Program-made: the position numbers and the translations under genes | The notes under the pieces: model-generated | The model's database searches: none | The model's input: the letters and a program-made list of their open reading frames with translations, nothing else | What the model was told of the DNA's origin: nothing | Shown: in pieces, positions 15,913 through 25,190 of the stretch | How the letters are laid out: the number at the start of each line of letters is the position of its first letter | Numbering within the stretch: position 1 is the first letter of the stretch | Source of the DNA: JAFAGX01 sp035622175 | GTDB taxonomy: Bacteria > Acidobacteriota > Terriglobia > Terriglobales > Acidobacteriaceae | DNA: 64,000 nt | Direction: 5' to 3' | NCBI GenBank assembly: GCA_035622175.1 | Contig: DASPVV010000076.1 | Location: 1-64,000, forward strand

Positions 15913-16664
15913 ACACACAGGCCGAAAATCAGGCGAGCGCGGCGGCTCTACCTTTCCCTGCCACGATCAACCCCGTTCCGTCGATTCCTTCTGAAACTGA
16001 CCCGCGTAGGCAGAAGAAGGCTGCCAAGGAATACGGCCGCTTCTCGAAAGAGGGAAAACCCAGACCAAGAAGCATGCGTGCCAAGCGGAGCCTGCGTGAG
16101 GACCAGAAGAAGCCGAATCGAATGAGGAGCGTGACCGCGATGCTCCGTTCGTCCCCCAAGAAAAAAGACCGGATGCCAAGCAACCAAGGCATCGAGCCGG
16201 CTGCGCCTGGGGGGACAGAGGAAGTGGTTGAGCCGCTGCCCCTTTATGTTCGGAGTGAGCCGGACCCGCTGGCGACGGAAACCATCGCCCTGGCGAAGAC
16301 CGACATGCCGGGGCTGGGAGCTACGGCTCCGCCAGCCGAGACCAATGGACTGCTCACGGTGACGTTGCGGGTACGACACCGCCCCTTGGCCGTCGTCTTG
16401 AAAGCCATGGATTCGTTCTTGACGCAAGCATGGAGCTGGACGCAACAGAAATTGAAATCTTCCGCGGGGAAGAAGCGACTGCGGGTATGCGAGAGCGTGT
16501 CCCTTGGGGAGAAGCGCTTTGTGGCAGTCATCCAGGTTGACGGGGAGCAATTCCTAGTGGGCGGGTCCGCCAGTTCGGTCTCCACCTTAGCTCATCTGGA
16601 GCGCCCGCGGGGGTTTTCCGATGTCTTCGAGCGACATTGCAAGCAGGACTTGAGCCCGGCATGA
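15909..16664 (+). CDS. fliO: FliO-like protein without a visible membrane helix
   Basis: The 251-residue product sits exactly where fliO belongs, between fliN and fliP with ATGA-type overlaps on both sides. Its last 60 residues (KKRLRVCESVSLGEKRFVAVIQ, split, then VDGEQFLVGGSASSVSTLAHL) match the cytoplasmic FliO domain. The first 110 residues are strongly basic and low-complexity. No hydrophobic stretch long enough for the usual N-terminal transmembrane helix is seen, so this may be a soluble or peripheral FliO. FliO helps FliP rings assemble in other bacteria. Confidence 0.75.
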   Translation: MNTQAENQASAAALPFPATINPVPSIPSETDPRRQKKAAKEYGRFSKEGKPRPRSMRAKRSLREDQKKPNRMRSVTAMLRSSPKKKDRMPSNQGIEPAAPGGTEEVVEPLPLYVRSEPDPLATETIALAKTDMPGLGATAPPAETNGLLTVTLRVRHRPLAVVLKAMDSFLTQAWSWTQQKLKSSAGKKRLRVCESVSLGEKRFVAVIQVDGEQFLVGGSASSVSTLAHLERPRGFSDVFERHCKQDLSPA

Positions 16665-17515
16665 AAATCACCGCCATGGGAGCAAGGAACATGCTGGCGC
16701 TGGTGGTCATGCTCGTGGTCACCGGCCCGGCGGTTTTGGCCGCGGAGGCAACGCCCACTGGCGACCTGGCAGCCGCAGCCGCAACTCCCGTGCCTTCATC
16801 CTCCGTTCTTCCCGACAGCATCCAGCCGGTGAATCCTCCCGATTCGACGGCAGTCGATCCCAACGAGATCAGAATCACCGGCATGGGGAATGGATCCATG
16901 TCCTGGACGATCGTTGTCCTGCTGACTCTCCTGAGTCTGATCCCGTCGTTGCTGCTGTGCCTTACGCCCTTTGCACGGCTGCTGGTGGTCTTCCACTTTC
17001 TGCGCCAGGCTCTCGGACTGCAGACCACACCCACCAATCAGACCCTGATTGGCGTGGCCCTGATCCTGACCTTCTTTCTGATGCAGCCGGTAGGTGCCGC
17101 CATCTACCAGACCTCCATCGTGCCCATGCAGAACGGACGAATCACCGCCATGGAAGCGGTCGATCGCGGGACGAGACCGATCCGGCGATTCATGTTGCAC
17201 TACGTGCGCGAGAAGGACGTTGCTTTGTTTGTCGAACTCGCGAAAGAACCCAGGCCACGAGATCCCAGGGACCTGTCGATGCGGGTGCTGGTGCCGGCTT
17301 ATATTCTGTCGGAGCTGAGCACCGGCTTTCAGATAGGAACCGTATTGTTTTTGCCCTTCCTGGTCATCGACATGGTGGTGGCCTCGATTTCGACCTCGGT
17401 GGGCATGTTGCAACTGCCACCGGTCGTAATTTCTACCCCCCTCAAGCTTTTGCTGTTTGTGATGGTGGATGGATGGAATCTCTTAATCGGCTCGTTAATG
17501 AAGAGTTTTAGTTGA
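16661..17515 (+). CDS. fliP: Flagellar export gate protein FliP
   Basis: This 284-residue membrane protein has a cleavable-looking leader (MLALVVMLVVTGPAVLAAEA). The FliP core follows: LLCLTPFARLLVVFHFLRQALG, split near 105-125, then LSMRVLVPAYILSELSTGFQIG and VVASISTSVGMLQLPPVVIS. Five FliP subunits with FliQ and FliR form the export pore. The chosen start ATG 16661 overlaps the fliO stop by four bases. A frame opening further upstream is not needed. Confidence 0.95.
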   Translation: MKITAMGARNMLALVVMLVVTGPAVLAAEATPTGDLAAAAATPVPSSSVLPDSIQPVNPPDSTAVDPNEIRITGMGNGSMSWTIVVLLTLLSLIPSLLLCLTPFARLLVVFHFLRQALGLQTTPTNQTLIGVALILTFFLMQPVGAAIYQTSIVPMQNGRITAMEAVDRGTRPIRRFMLHYVREKDVALFVELAKEPRPRDPRDLSMRVLVPAYILSELSTGFQIGTVLFLPFLVIDMVVASISTSVGMLQLPPVVISTPLKLLLFVMVDGWNLLIGSLMKSFS

Positions 17516-17523
17516 GGCGAATC

Positions 17524-17793
17524 ATGCCAGTCGAACAAGTCGTTGATCTAGGCCGTCAGACCATGCGGGAGGCCTTTTTGTTGGCCAGCCCTATCCTGGC
17601 GACGGCGGTTGTCGTAAGCCTGTTGGTCAGCATCGTCCAGGTGTTGACTTCGCTGCAGGAAATGACCATTTCGGCGGTGCCGCGGCTGCTCGCGGTCGGC
17701 TCGGTGACCTTTTTCTTGATGCCGTGGATGTGGAGACAAGCGTGCCAATTTACCGTGCGGCTCTTCACCGACTTTCACCCGTACCTGCGCTGA
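17524..17793 (+). CDS. fliQ: Flagellar export gate protein FliQ
   Basis: This 89-residue protein has two hydrophobic helices (AFLLASPILATAVVVSLLVSIVQ, split near 16-38, and LLAVGSVTFFLMPWMWRQ), with the conserved LTSLQEMTI link between them. This is the full normal FliQ. The start is ATG 17524 behind GAGGCGA. A TTG four codons upstream is less likely. It lies between fliP and fliR. Confidence 0.94.
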   Translation: MPVEQVVDLGRQTMREAFLLASPILATAVVVSLLVSIVQVLTSLQEMTISAVPRLLAVGSVTFFLMPWMWRQACQFTVRLFTDFHPYLR

Positions 17794-17797
17794 CGAC

Positions 17798-18565
17798 ATG
17801 GAGATTTCTCTCGCCAACATCATCGCTGCGGTGCTTGCGGTCGGACTTCGCGTCTCCGGCCTGATGGTGTTCGCCCCATTTTTCAGCAGTATTGTCATCC
17901 CCCCGCGGATCAAGGTCGTGCTCGCCATCGTGATTACCGCGGTGCTCTATCCGGTGTATTCCGCCAGGATGCCGCCGGTCGAGTTAAGCGAGTGGCCGAA
18001 GATGGTGGCCAGCGAGACCCTGGTCGGCATCGCCATTGGTCTGGCGATCAGCGCGGTATTTGAGGCCGCGGCATTGGCAGGGCAGATCTTGAGCGTGCAG
18101 ATGGGCTACTCGCTGGTGAATATTCTCGACCCGAATACTCAGGTGGAGAGCACGGTGGTGGCGACGCTGCATCAGAGTCTCGCCATGCTCCTGTTTCTTG
18201 CGCTGGGCGTGCATTATTGGATTCTTCGCGCCATTGCCCGCAGTTTCGACTATCTCCCTCCGGGGACGGCGACGCTCAATCCCCTGCTGACCCGGGCTTT
18301 GCTGCACGAAGGCGTCATCGTGCTGCAACTGGGAATCCAGATCGCCGCGCCCGTTCTGGCGGCCACCTTGCTCGCCGACCTGATGCTCGGTTTGATGGGG
18401 AAGGCATCGCCGCAGATGCCCTTGATGCTGCTGGGGCCCGCCATCAAAAGCCCGCTGGGCTTGCTGGTGTTCGGGGTCACCCTGGGCTTTTGGCCGAGGT
18501 TGTTCGAGCGATATTTCTCAGAATCCGTGGCTTACGCAGAGAGGCTCTTGCAGGTAGCGCGATAG
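17798..18565 (+). CDS. fliR: Flagellar export gate protein FliR
   Basis: The 255-residue product is a polytopic membrane protein with about six hydrophobic helices. It shows typical FliR segments (VGLRVSGLMVFAPFF near 15-30, IGLAISAVFEAAALAGQIL, SVQMGYSLVNILDPNTQVES). One FliR joins five FliP and four FliQ in the export gate. The order fliP-fliQ-fliR-flhB is the canonical one. Confidence 0.95.
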   Translation: MEISLANIIAAVLAVGLRVSGLMVFAPFFSSIVIPPRIKVVLAIVITAVLYPVYSARMPPVELSEWPKMVASETLVGIAIGLAISAVFEAAALAGQILSVQMGYSLVNILDPNTQVESTVVATLHQSLAMLLFLALGVHYWILRAIARSFDYLPPGTATLNPLLTRALLHEGVIVLQLGIQIAAPVLAATLLADLMLGLMGKASPQMPLMLLGPAIKSPLGLLVFGVTLGFWPRLFERYFSESVAYAERLLQVAR

Positions 18566-18571
18566 CAGACT

Positions 18572-19645
18572 ATGGCGGACTCTAGCAAAACAGAAAAACC
18601 GACACCGCAAAGGCGACGCAAGGCGCGGGAGCAAGGTCAGGTATCGCGGACGCGCGAACTGTCCAACGCCCTGGCCTGGAGCGGAGGCTTGGCGTTGCTG
18701 GCCTGGCAGATTCCCGATGCGGCTCGCCAATGGCGCGGCCTGTTGCAGAGCGAATTGGATCTTGCCGTGCGCGAACCACTGACTCCGCGGGGGCCGATTC
18801 TTTTTTGGAGTGCCGTGGGCGTTTTGCGGTGGATTGTCCCCATCATGGTGACTGCCTGGATGCTTTCGGTCGCGGGCGGCCTGGCGCAAGGCGGGTTGGT
18901 GTTTGCCGGCCAAGCTTTGGCGCCGAAACCGGAGAGACTGAATCCGGCGGCAAAACTAAAACAGATGTTTTCGCCTTCCGGTCTCAGTGGAGTCTTGAAG
19001 TCGCTGCTGCCCTTCGGAGTGATCGTTTGGATCGGGGTTTCCACCTTGATCAACCACTGGCAGAGCATCGCGCATGCCTCCGATCTCGGGGTTCGCGCCT
19101 ACGCCGGATTCGTATTAGGCGTAATGCGGGAGTTGTGCTGGAAGTCGGGTCTGGTGTTGCTGACCTGGTCGGGAGTGGATTACCTCTTGGTTCGGCAGAG
19201 GGTGGAGGGGGACTTGAAGATGACCCGCGAGGAGATGCGCGATGAGCTCCGGCACACGGAAGGAAATCCCACGGTGAAGGGCCGCATCCGCCGTCTGCAA
19301 CGCCAGATGCGCCGGCGCCAGATGTTGCGCGATACCGAGAAGGCCAGCGTGGTCATCACCAACCCCACCCACTTTGCGGTTGCCTTGCGCTACGAGATGG
19401 ACATGGACGCCCCGATGGTGGTTGCCAAAGGGCGGGATTTTCTGGCGCAGGAAATCAAGGAGGTTGCGCGCTGGCATGGGATTGCTGTGCTCGAGAATCC
19501 CCCTCTGGCGCAAGCACTCTACTACACGGTCGAAGTCGGCAGCCCCATACCGGCGACATTTTATGTGGCGGTGGCCGAGATTCTGGCGTTCGTATTCCGG
19601 GCGCAAGCGCGGGTGCGGCAGCAAACCGGAGCGCCGGCACGATAA
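18572..19645 (+). CDS. flhB: Flagellar export switch protein FlhB
   Basis: The 357-residue protein has a basic N-terminus (KTEKPTPQRRRKAREQGQV), four membrane helices and a cytoplasmic domain. That domain contains the self-cleavage motif NPTH near 264-267 (VVITNPTHFAVALRYE). Autocleavage between Asn and Pro, prompted by FliK, changes substrate class from rod/hook to filament. All key residues are present. Confidence 0.96.
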   Translation: MADSSKTEKPTPQRRRKAREQGQVSRTRELSNALAWSGGLALLAWQIPDAARQWRGLLQSELDLAVREPLTPRGPILFWSAVGVLRWIVPIMVTAWMLSVAGGLAQGGLVFAGQALAPKPERLNPAAKLKQMFSPSGLSGVLKSLLPFGVIVWIGVSTLINHWQSIAHASDLGVRAYAGFVLGVMRELCWKSGLVLLTWSGVDYLLVRQRVEGDLKMTREEMRDELRHTEGNPTVKGRIRRLQRQMRRRQMLRDTEKASVVITNPTHFAVALRYEMDMDAPMVVAKGRDFLAQEIKEVARWHGIAVLENPPLAQALYYTVEVGSPIPATFYVAVAEILAFVFRAQARVRQQTGAPAR

Positions 19646-19672
19646 TCCGATCCGGAGGGTGGGGAAACAACC

Positions 19673-21751
19673 ATGGCGGCGAACCCGAAACTGATAGCTC
19701 CAAGCGGCAGCAGAACCGATTGGATCGTTCCCACGCTCGCCGTGAGCATGGTGTTTGTCATGCTCATCCCGCTGCCCCCGCTCATGATCGATGGGTTGCT
19801 GGCCTTAAGCCTCACCGGATCGGTGTTGGTGCTGCTGGTCGCCCTGCAAATTCTGAGGCCTGTGCAATTCTCGGTGTTTCCCAGCTTGCTGCTTTTGCTC
19901 ACCCTCTTCCGTCTGTCGCTGGGGCTGGCCAGTAGCCGGAGAATCCTGCTGCATGGGAACGAAGGTTCGGCGGCAGCGGGCCGAGTGATTGAGGCCTTTG
20001 GCCAATTTGTGGTGGGCGGCAACTATGTTGTGGGATTTGTTCTTTTCTTGGCCTTGATCGCCATTCAGTACCTGGTGGTCAGCCACGGTGCCGTGCGCAC
20101 CGCAGAGGTCACCGCGCGCTTCACGCTCGATGCGATGCCCGGCAAGCAGATGGCGATCGACGCCGACCTGAACGCCGGTATGATTGATGAGAAACAAGCC
20201 CGCACCCGCCGGCTGCAGATCACCCGCGAGGCCGAGTTCTACGGGGCCATGGATGGCGCCGCACGCTTCAGTCAGCGCGATTCCATGGCCACCATCCTGA
20301 TTACCGCCATCAACATCATTGCCGGCTTTTTGATCGGCGTATTCCAACACGGGGTTCCATTCCTCGAGGCGCTCAGAACCTACACCGTTCTGACCGTAGG
20401 AGATGGCCTCGTCACCATGATCCCCTCTCTGCTGGTGTCGGTCGCCGGCGCGATCGTGCTGACGCGAGCCTCTTCGGAAAGCTCGCTGGGCATCGATGTT
20501 GGCCGTCAGTTGTTGGGAGAACGCCGCCCGCTGTGGATTGCCGGGTGTGTGATGTTGGCCCTGGCCCTGATTCCGGGCCTGCCCAAGTTGTCATTCGTAT
20601 GCATGGCGGGATTGATGCTGATCTTGGCCCGGCGGGCCAAGCCCGATCCGGCTGCGGTGGCGGAGGCCGCCTCCGGTGCCGGAGGGGCCAAAGGGCAGGC
20701 GGGGAAGAGTGTGGCTTCCGATTCTCTGGATTCGCTGCTCAAGTTGGACGACTTGATGCTTGAGGTCGGCCTGGGGCTCGTGCCCCTGGTCGATAGCAAG
20801 CAAGGCGGGCAGCTGCTCGGCAAAGTCCGCTCCTTGCGCAAAAGTCTGGCAGCGCAGCTTGGCTTCTTGGTTCCTCCCATCCACATCACCGACAACCTGG
20901 CGCGCAAAGAACGGGAGTACGTGGTCTATCTGCGGGGTGTCGAGGTTGCCCGCTGGGAGTTGCGCCGGGATTGTCTTCTCGCCATCAGTTCGGAGTCTTC
21001 CTCGGCTTTACCCGGGCAAGAGACGCGCGAACCGGCCTTCAACACGCCTGCCAAATGGATCTCGCCGGATCTGCAGGCCCAGGCGTTGGCGGCCGGCTAT
21101 GTCGTGGTCGACCACACTTCGGCGCTGGCTACTCATCTGAGCGAAGTAGTGCGACAGAACGCCCATCTGCTGTTGAGTCGCCAGGAAACCAAGCGCCTGA
21201 TCGACCGGCTGGGAGAGTCTCACCCCAAATTGGTGGAAGAGCTTATTCCGAAGGTGATGACCCTGGGCGAAGTGCAAAAGGTGCTGCAGCAGCTATTGCG
21301 CGAGCAGGTCTCGATCCGCGATCTGGGAACCATTCTCGAGACCCTGGTCGATGTTGCGCCGGTCAACAAGAACCCCATTCTCTTAGTGGAGGCGGTTCGT
21401 CACGCCCTGGGGCGAGCCCTGGTGCGGCCCCTGCTCGATGAGCGCGGCCACCTGAAGGTGGTGACCTTGGATCGCTCCATCGAAGAAGAGTGTGCGCGCG
21501 CCGTGAATCCCCAGCAGGCCGCCGTCCCCGGCAATGCTCTGCAGCCGAGTACGGCGCGACGCATATCCGAGGGCTTGCGGGCACTGTTCGGCGAACAGGT
21601 TCTGAACGCACCTCCGGTCCTTTTGTGTGCCTCGCCCGGGCGTTTCCATCTGCGCCGGATTCTCGAACCCTTTTTCCCGAGGATCTCCGTGCTTTCCCCC
21701 ACGGAAATTCCGCCGTTGATCCCGGTGCAATCCATAGGAGCTTTGCGGTGA
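19673..21751 (+). CDS. flhA: Flagellar export gate protein FlhA
   Basis: The 692-residue product has the usual length. About eight N-terminal membrane helices come first, then the FHIPEP loop region (RFTLDAMPGKQMAIDADLNAG and AEFYGAMDGAARFSQRDSMA near 145-210), and a large cytoplasmic domain that binds chaperone-substrate complexes. ATG 19673 follows a GGAGG ribosome site. fliA follows after 23 bases. No flhF or flhG is present here, although they often occupy this spot. Confidence 0.96.
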   Translation: MAANPKLIAPSGSRTDWIVPTLAVSMVFVMLIPLPPLMIDGLLALSLTGSVLVLLVALQILRPVQFSVFPSLLLLLTLFRLSLGLASSRRILLHGNEGSAAAGRVIEAFGQFVVGGNYVVGFVLFLALIAIQYLVVSHGAVRTAEVTARFTLDAMPGKQMAIDADLNAGMIDEKQARTRRLQITREAEFYGAMDGAARFSQRDSMATILITAINIIAGFLIGVFQHGVPFLEALRTYTVLTVGDGLVTMIPSLLVSVAGAIVLTRASSESSLGIDVGRQLLGERRPLWIAGCVMLALALIPGLPKLSFVCMAGLMLILARRAKPDPAAVAEAASGAGGAKGQAGKSVASDSLDSLLKLDDLMLEVGLGLVPLVDSKQGGQLLGKVRSLRKSLAAQLGFLVPPIHITDNLARKEREYVVYLRGVEVARWELRRDCLLAISSESSSALPGQETREPAFNTPAKWISPDLQAQALAAGYVVVDHTSALATHLSEVVRQNAHLLLSRQETKRLIDRLGESHPKLVEELIPKVMTLGEVQKVLQQLLREQVSIRDLGTILETLVDVAPVNKNPILLVEAVRHALGRALVRPLLDERGHLKVVTLDRSIEEECARAVNPQQAAVPGNALQPSTARRISEGLRALFGEQVLNAPPVLLCASPGRFHLRRILEPFFPRISVLSPTEIPPLIPVQSIGALR

Positions 21752-21774
21752 ACATCGTTTGATTGAGGACTCTC

Positions 21775-22524
21775 ATGACACAGGCAGAACTTGCGTACCG
21801 AGAAAATGTGGAGGAAACCGAAGAACGCGATCAGCTGATTCTGCGAGAGCTGCCGCAGGTGTATTACACCGCAAGGCGAATCGGCGAACGCCTGCCGCAA
21901 CATGTATCGTTCGAAGACCTGGTGCATGCCGGCGTGGTGGGTTTGATCGAAGCCGCTCGCAGCTATGACGCGCACAAGGCGGTTCCATTCCAGGCGTTTG
22001 CCAAGTTCCGGATCCGGGGGGCCATACTCGACAGTCTGCGCGAGCTCGATTGGGCTTCCCGGCCTCTGCGGCGGAAGGAGCGACAGATCGAGGAGGCGAT
22101 CAGTAGGCTTCGGGCGAAACTTGGCCGCCAGCCCGAGGAGGACGAAATTGCCGCGGAGATGGGAATCTCGATCGAGAAGCTGCATGAAATCGCCCTGCGC
22201 CTGGATGGGGTGAAGCTGCTCGGCCAGCAAGTGACGTTGGCTTCCGATGCCTCGGAAAACCAAGATTTGATCGAGTCGGCTCCCAGCCGGGACGAGAACG
22301 CCTATGACCTCCGCCTCCGCCGCGAGATCCAGGAACAACTCGCCCAGGCCATCGGAACCCTGTCGGAAAAAGAGCAGTTGATCATTTCACTGTATTACCG
22401 AGAAGAACTTACCATGAAAGAAATTGCGAAAGTCCTGCAATTGGCAGAATCAAGAGTGTCCCAGATTCACGCTTTGGTGCTTCCCAAACTGCGCGCAGCC
22501 TTAGAGAAAGATGGGTTACGCTAA
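21775..22524 (+). CDS. fliA: Flagellar sigma factor FliA (sigma28)
   Basis: This 249-residue sigma70-family factor has region 2 (FEDLVHAGVVGLIEAARSYD, FAKFRIRGAILDSLRELDW), region 3 and region 4 (LSEKEQLIISLYYREELTMKEIAKVLQLAESRVSQIH, split). The RIRGAILDSLRELDW block is diagnostic for FliA/WhiG. The start is ATG behind TTGAGGAC. It should read the TAAAG...GCCGAT promoters found in this window and be held by FlgM (28969-29244) until the hook is complete. Confidence 0.95.
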   Translation: MTQAELAYRENVEETEERDQLILRELPQVYYTARRIGERLPQHVSFEDLVHAGVVGLIEAARSYDAHKAVPFQAFAKFRIRGAILDSLRELDWASRPLRRKERQIEEAISRLRAKLGRQPEEDEIAAEMGISIEKLHEIALRLDGVKLLGQQVTLASDASENQDLIESAPSRDENAYDLRLRREIQEQLAQAIGTLSEKEQLIISLYYREELTMKEIAKVLQLAESRVSQIHALVLPKLRAALEKDGLR

Positions 22525-22560
22525 AAGACCGGAACCGATCGCGAACCAGAAAGCTCGAGC

Positions 22561-23388
22561 ATGAGCAAGTTCGACATTCAAGGTCTGACGAAAACGTTCT
22601 TCGGAGGGAAAGATCGGCGCGAGTGTGCCAATCCGAGATGCAGCGCAAAATCCAAGCAGCCGATAGGAATCGTTTTCTACGAGCAGTGGTTTTGCTCTCC
22701 TGACTGTTTCGAACCAGCTGTGCAGCAGAAACTGGTGGAGTCACTCTCGACCCGAGACAAACAGGAAAAGCATCCCAGCTTGCGTATGCCGCTGGGCCTC
22801 GTCCTGGTCTCCCGCGGAATCTTGAGCCATGAGCAACTCAAGATTGCACTCAATCACCAACGCACCAGCGGAACGAATTTCGGAGAGGTGTTGCAGGAAC
22901 TCGGTTTCGCTACCCAGCAGCAAGTTACTGCGGCCGTGGCGGCGCAGTGGGCTTGCCCGGTATTTTCGATAGGAGACCGCCCATTGCCGGCAGGGGTGCG
23001 CATTCCCACGCGTTTGCTGGAGCTCTATGGGATGCTCCCTGTCCACTTCTCGGAAACCGGGCGCAAGCTGATGGTCGGGTTCATTACTCGCGTTCAACAC
23101 CACATGCTCTCCATCATCGAACACGTGACCTCGTGCACGGCTACCCCATGTTTCATCACCGATAACGAGTATCGTCGCCATTTGCAAGCGTTGGCCGTCG
23201 AGAGCGCCGAGCACGAGCTGGTTTGTGATCGCCCCATTGGCCCCGCCGAGATCGCGAAGCTGGTACGGGATCAGATCAGCCAGACGGGCGGGGAAGAGGT
23301 GCGTTTCGGAATGTGTCGCGATTACCTTTGGGTCAGACTCCTGGGCCACCAGGAAATCGACCTCCTGTTCCGGATACAACAGGATTAG
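22561..23388 (+). CDS. Zinc-finger plus GspE/MshE N-terminal domain protein
   Basis: The 275-residue product begins with a likely zinc site (C22, C27, C45, C49: CANPRC ... FCSPDC). An MshEN-type region follows near 75-135 (PLGLVLVSRGILSHEQLKIAL, then FGEVLQELGFATQQQVTAAVA). In type II secretion and pilus ATPases this domain binds c-di-GMP. No ATPase domain is present. It lies between fliA and the sigma28-driven HDOD gene. A c-di-GMP-responsive regulator of motility is the reasonable guess. The C-terminal third (140-275) is not assigned. Confidence 0.7.
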   Translation: MSKFDIQGLTKTFFGGKDRRECANPRCSAKSKQPIGIVFYEQWFCSPDCFEPAVQQKLVESLSTRDKQEKHPSLRMPLGLVLVSRGILSHEQLKIALNHQRTSGTNFGEVLQELGFATQQQVTAAVAAQWACPVFSIGDRPLPAGVRIPTRLLELYGMLPVHFSETGRKLMVGFITRVQHHMLSIIEHVTSCTATPCFITDNEYRRHLQALAVESAEHELVCDRPIGPAEIAKLVRDQISQTGGEEVRFGMCRDYLWVRLLGHQEIDLLFRIQQD

Positions 23389-23405
23389 AAGATCGTGAGC
23401 GGCGC

Positions 23406-23433
23406 TAAAGCTCGGGCCGTTTCCGGCCGATTA
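23406..23433 (+). promoter_or_regulatory. Sigma28 promoter of the HDOD gene
   Basis: TAAAGCTC, 12 bases, GCCGATTA. The spacing and -10 equal those before flgM. The predicted start of transcription lies near 23440, about a dozen bases before ATG 23453, so the leader is very short. Confidence 0.8.
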
Positions 23434-23452
23434 ATGTCAGCAAGCACTCTCC

Positions 23453-24217
23453 ATGCTGGCAGACACCAAACCGACGGAATCTGGTTCGAGGGTCCAATCT
23501 CCCGAGTATGGTCCGGACCGCTTTCCGCGAACTGATCCGCCAGGCCTAGAGAGCAGGGGATTCCCTTCCCTTCCAGCGATGCCGGGTGCGGTCCTTCTCC
23601 TCGAACTGCGCTTGGCGTCGAACGTCGCCGACTTGAATGCAGTCACCGGGTTGATTCGTAAGGATGTTGGCCTGACGGTCGAGCTGTTGCGGTTAGCCTT
23701 TGGGGAACCGCGCAGGCGTCGCGCCAGCTCCTGGAGCGTGGCGGAGCTGGCAGTCGATCTGGGACTGGAGAAACTGAGAGCCATGGCGGCAGGAACAACA
23801 CTTCTCGCCTGCCAAGCACCGGGAAAGGCTGCTTTCCAGGCATGCCAAGCGTTTTGGCGGCGGGCGCGACAAACGGCCCAGATTGCCGAAGAGCTTGCCG
23901 GCGGGCAATCCGCTACGATTCAAGAAACGGCCTATGTCGCTGGACTGCTTTGTCATGTCGGCATGCTTCCGCGTCTGCTGGGCTGGCCGGTTTCCGGGAT
24001 CGACTCGGCTGATCCTGCCGAAGTGGGTTTCCATATGACGAAAGCGTGGAATTTCCCAGCGCTTCTCGTGGAAGTGATTCGCGGAGACGGCGAAGCGTGC
24101 ACTTCTCCCCAGGCACGGAGCCTGCTTCAGCTGATCAACACCGCCGACCGGCAGGCATCCCATGGGCCCATGGTTACCGCTGCCGAGGTGGGGGATGGAA
24201 CGCAATCCTGGTCCTAA
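23453..24217 (+). CDS. HDOD-domain signalling protein
   Basis: This 254-residue protein has the HDOD fold: PAMPGAVLLLELRLASNVADL near 40-60, VAELAVDLGLEKLRAMAAG near 94-112, and the helix ETAYVAGLLCHVGMLPRLLGW near 157-177. The metal-binding HD pair is missing, as is normal for HDOD. These modules act as non-catalytic signalling scaffolds. The sigma28 promoter directly upstream places it in the late flagellar class. The ribosome site is weak. A downstream gap of about 210 bases separates it from flgF. Confidence 0.75.
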   Translation: MLADTKPTESGSRVQSPEYGPDRFPRTDPPGLESRGFPSLPAMPGAVLLLELRLASNVADLNAVTGLIRKDVGLTVELLRLAFGEPRRRRASSWSVAELAVDLGLEKLRAMAAGTTLLACQAPGKAAFQACQAFWRRARQTAQIAEELAGGQSATIQETAYVAGLLCHVGMLPRLLGWPVSGIDSADPAEVGFHMTKAWNFPALLVEVIRGDGEACTSPQARSLLQLINTADRQASHGPMVTAAEVGDGTQSWS

Positions 24218-24394
24218 GCAGGGTCAGAAAGCCGTGGCCGGCAGGCAAGCCGAATGAGTACGTGGTTAGAAAGTTTATCTCCGTGGTCCGGCCGCATTCG
24301 CTGGACACAATGCTCCCCCTAATTCGTTCCTCATTTCGCAGCCATGCGCCCATCGTAGTTCAATCACTTACCAGGCTCGAGCGCCCGAATGGTA

Positions 24395-24410
24395 TGGCCC
24401 TGCTCGTGCA
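24395..24410 (+). promoter_or_regulatory. Possible sigma54 promoter of flgF operon
   Basis: TGGCCCTGCTCGTGCA has GG-N10-GC. The predicted start (about 24421) lies only 11 bases before the flgF ATG, at the GAGGAG itself, which is awkward. No CTAGGCA dyad is found within 200 bases upstream. Confidence 0.3.
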
Positions 24411-24431
24411 TCCTTCCGCCGAGGAGATTTC

Positions 24432-25178
24432 ATGGACAGCGGCTTCTACGCAGCATGCACGGCGCTGATGGCGCGAAGCCAGGCGCTCGACCTGGTTGCC
24501 AACAACTTGGCCAACGTTAGCACGCCCGGCTTTCGCGCGCAGCACGAGGTGTTTCGTTCGCTGCTCGCAGGTTCCTCCCCCTTCCCCATGTCCGATTTGA
24601 ACCAGACCGTGAACAACTACTCGGTTCTGGGGGACAGCCGCTTCGATTACTCGCAAGGCAATCTCGAGAAGACCGGCAGTGACTTCGACTTGGCCCTTCA
24701 GGGATCGGGGTTCTTTGTGGTGCGAACCGCAGCCGGCCGAATGTTCACCCGCAACGGCAACTTCCACGTCTCAGCCAAGGGGAGATTGGTAACTGCCGAC
24801 GGAGATCCGGTCCTCGGCGAGACGGGTGTCATCGACATCGTCGGCGGCCCGGTTTCGATCAGCCCCGATGGAACCATCTCGATCGACGGAGCGGTGGCGG
24901 GAAAGTTGAGGGTTGTGGACTTTCCCCCGGGAACCGCCCTGGAGAGCGTTGGCAAAAGCTATTATTCGGCACCTCCGAAGAGTGAAGTTGCGGCCCCGGG
25001 CGCAAGCATTGTGCAAGGATCGCTCGAAACCTCCAATGTGAACCCGGTCGCAGATGCGGTCGAATTGATTACCCTGCAACGCAATGCGGAACTGGTGCAG
25101 CGCGCCTTATCGATGTTTCATTCCGATATCAACCAAATCGCGGCCCAGGACTTGCCGCGAATTTTACCGAACCCGTAA
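24432..25178 (+). CDS. flgF: Flagellar rod protein FlgF
   Basis: The 248-residue protein has the N-terminal motif QALDLVANNLANVSTPGFRAQ, a central DFDLALQGSGFFVVRTAAG block, and a C-terminal segment (LETSNVNPVADAVELITLQRN, split). These are typical of the FlgF/FlgG family. FlgF forms the proximal part of the rod and is distinguished from the next gene by length and order. The start is ATG behind GAGGAG. Confidence 0.92.
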   Translation: MDSGFYAACTALMARSQALDLVANNLANVSTPGFRAQHEVFRSLLAGSSPFPMSDLNQTVNNYSVLGDSRFDYSQGNLEKTGSDFDLALQGSGFFVVRTAAGRMFTRNGNFHVSAKGRLVTADGDPVLGETGVIDIVGGPVSISPDGTISIDGAVAGKLRVVDFPPGTALESVGKSYYSAPPKSEVAAPGASIVQGSLETSNVNPVADAVELITLQRNAELVQRALSMFHSDINQIAAQDLPRILPNP

Positions 25179-25190
25179 GGGGGGAACGTT

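Noticed and set aside
17484..17510. Minus-strand TAAAACTC-N11-GCCGATTA inside the end of fliP
   Set aside because: The spacing is one base shorter than in all the good sites and it lies inside a coding region with no gene to drive. Probably chance.
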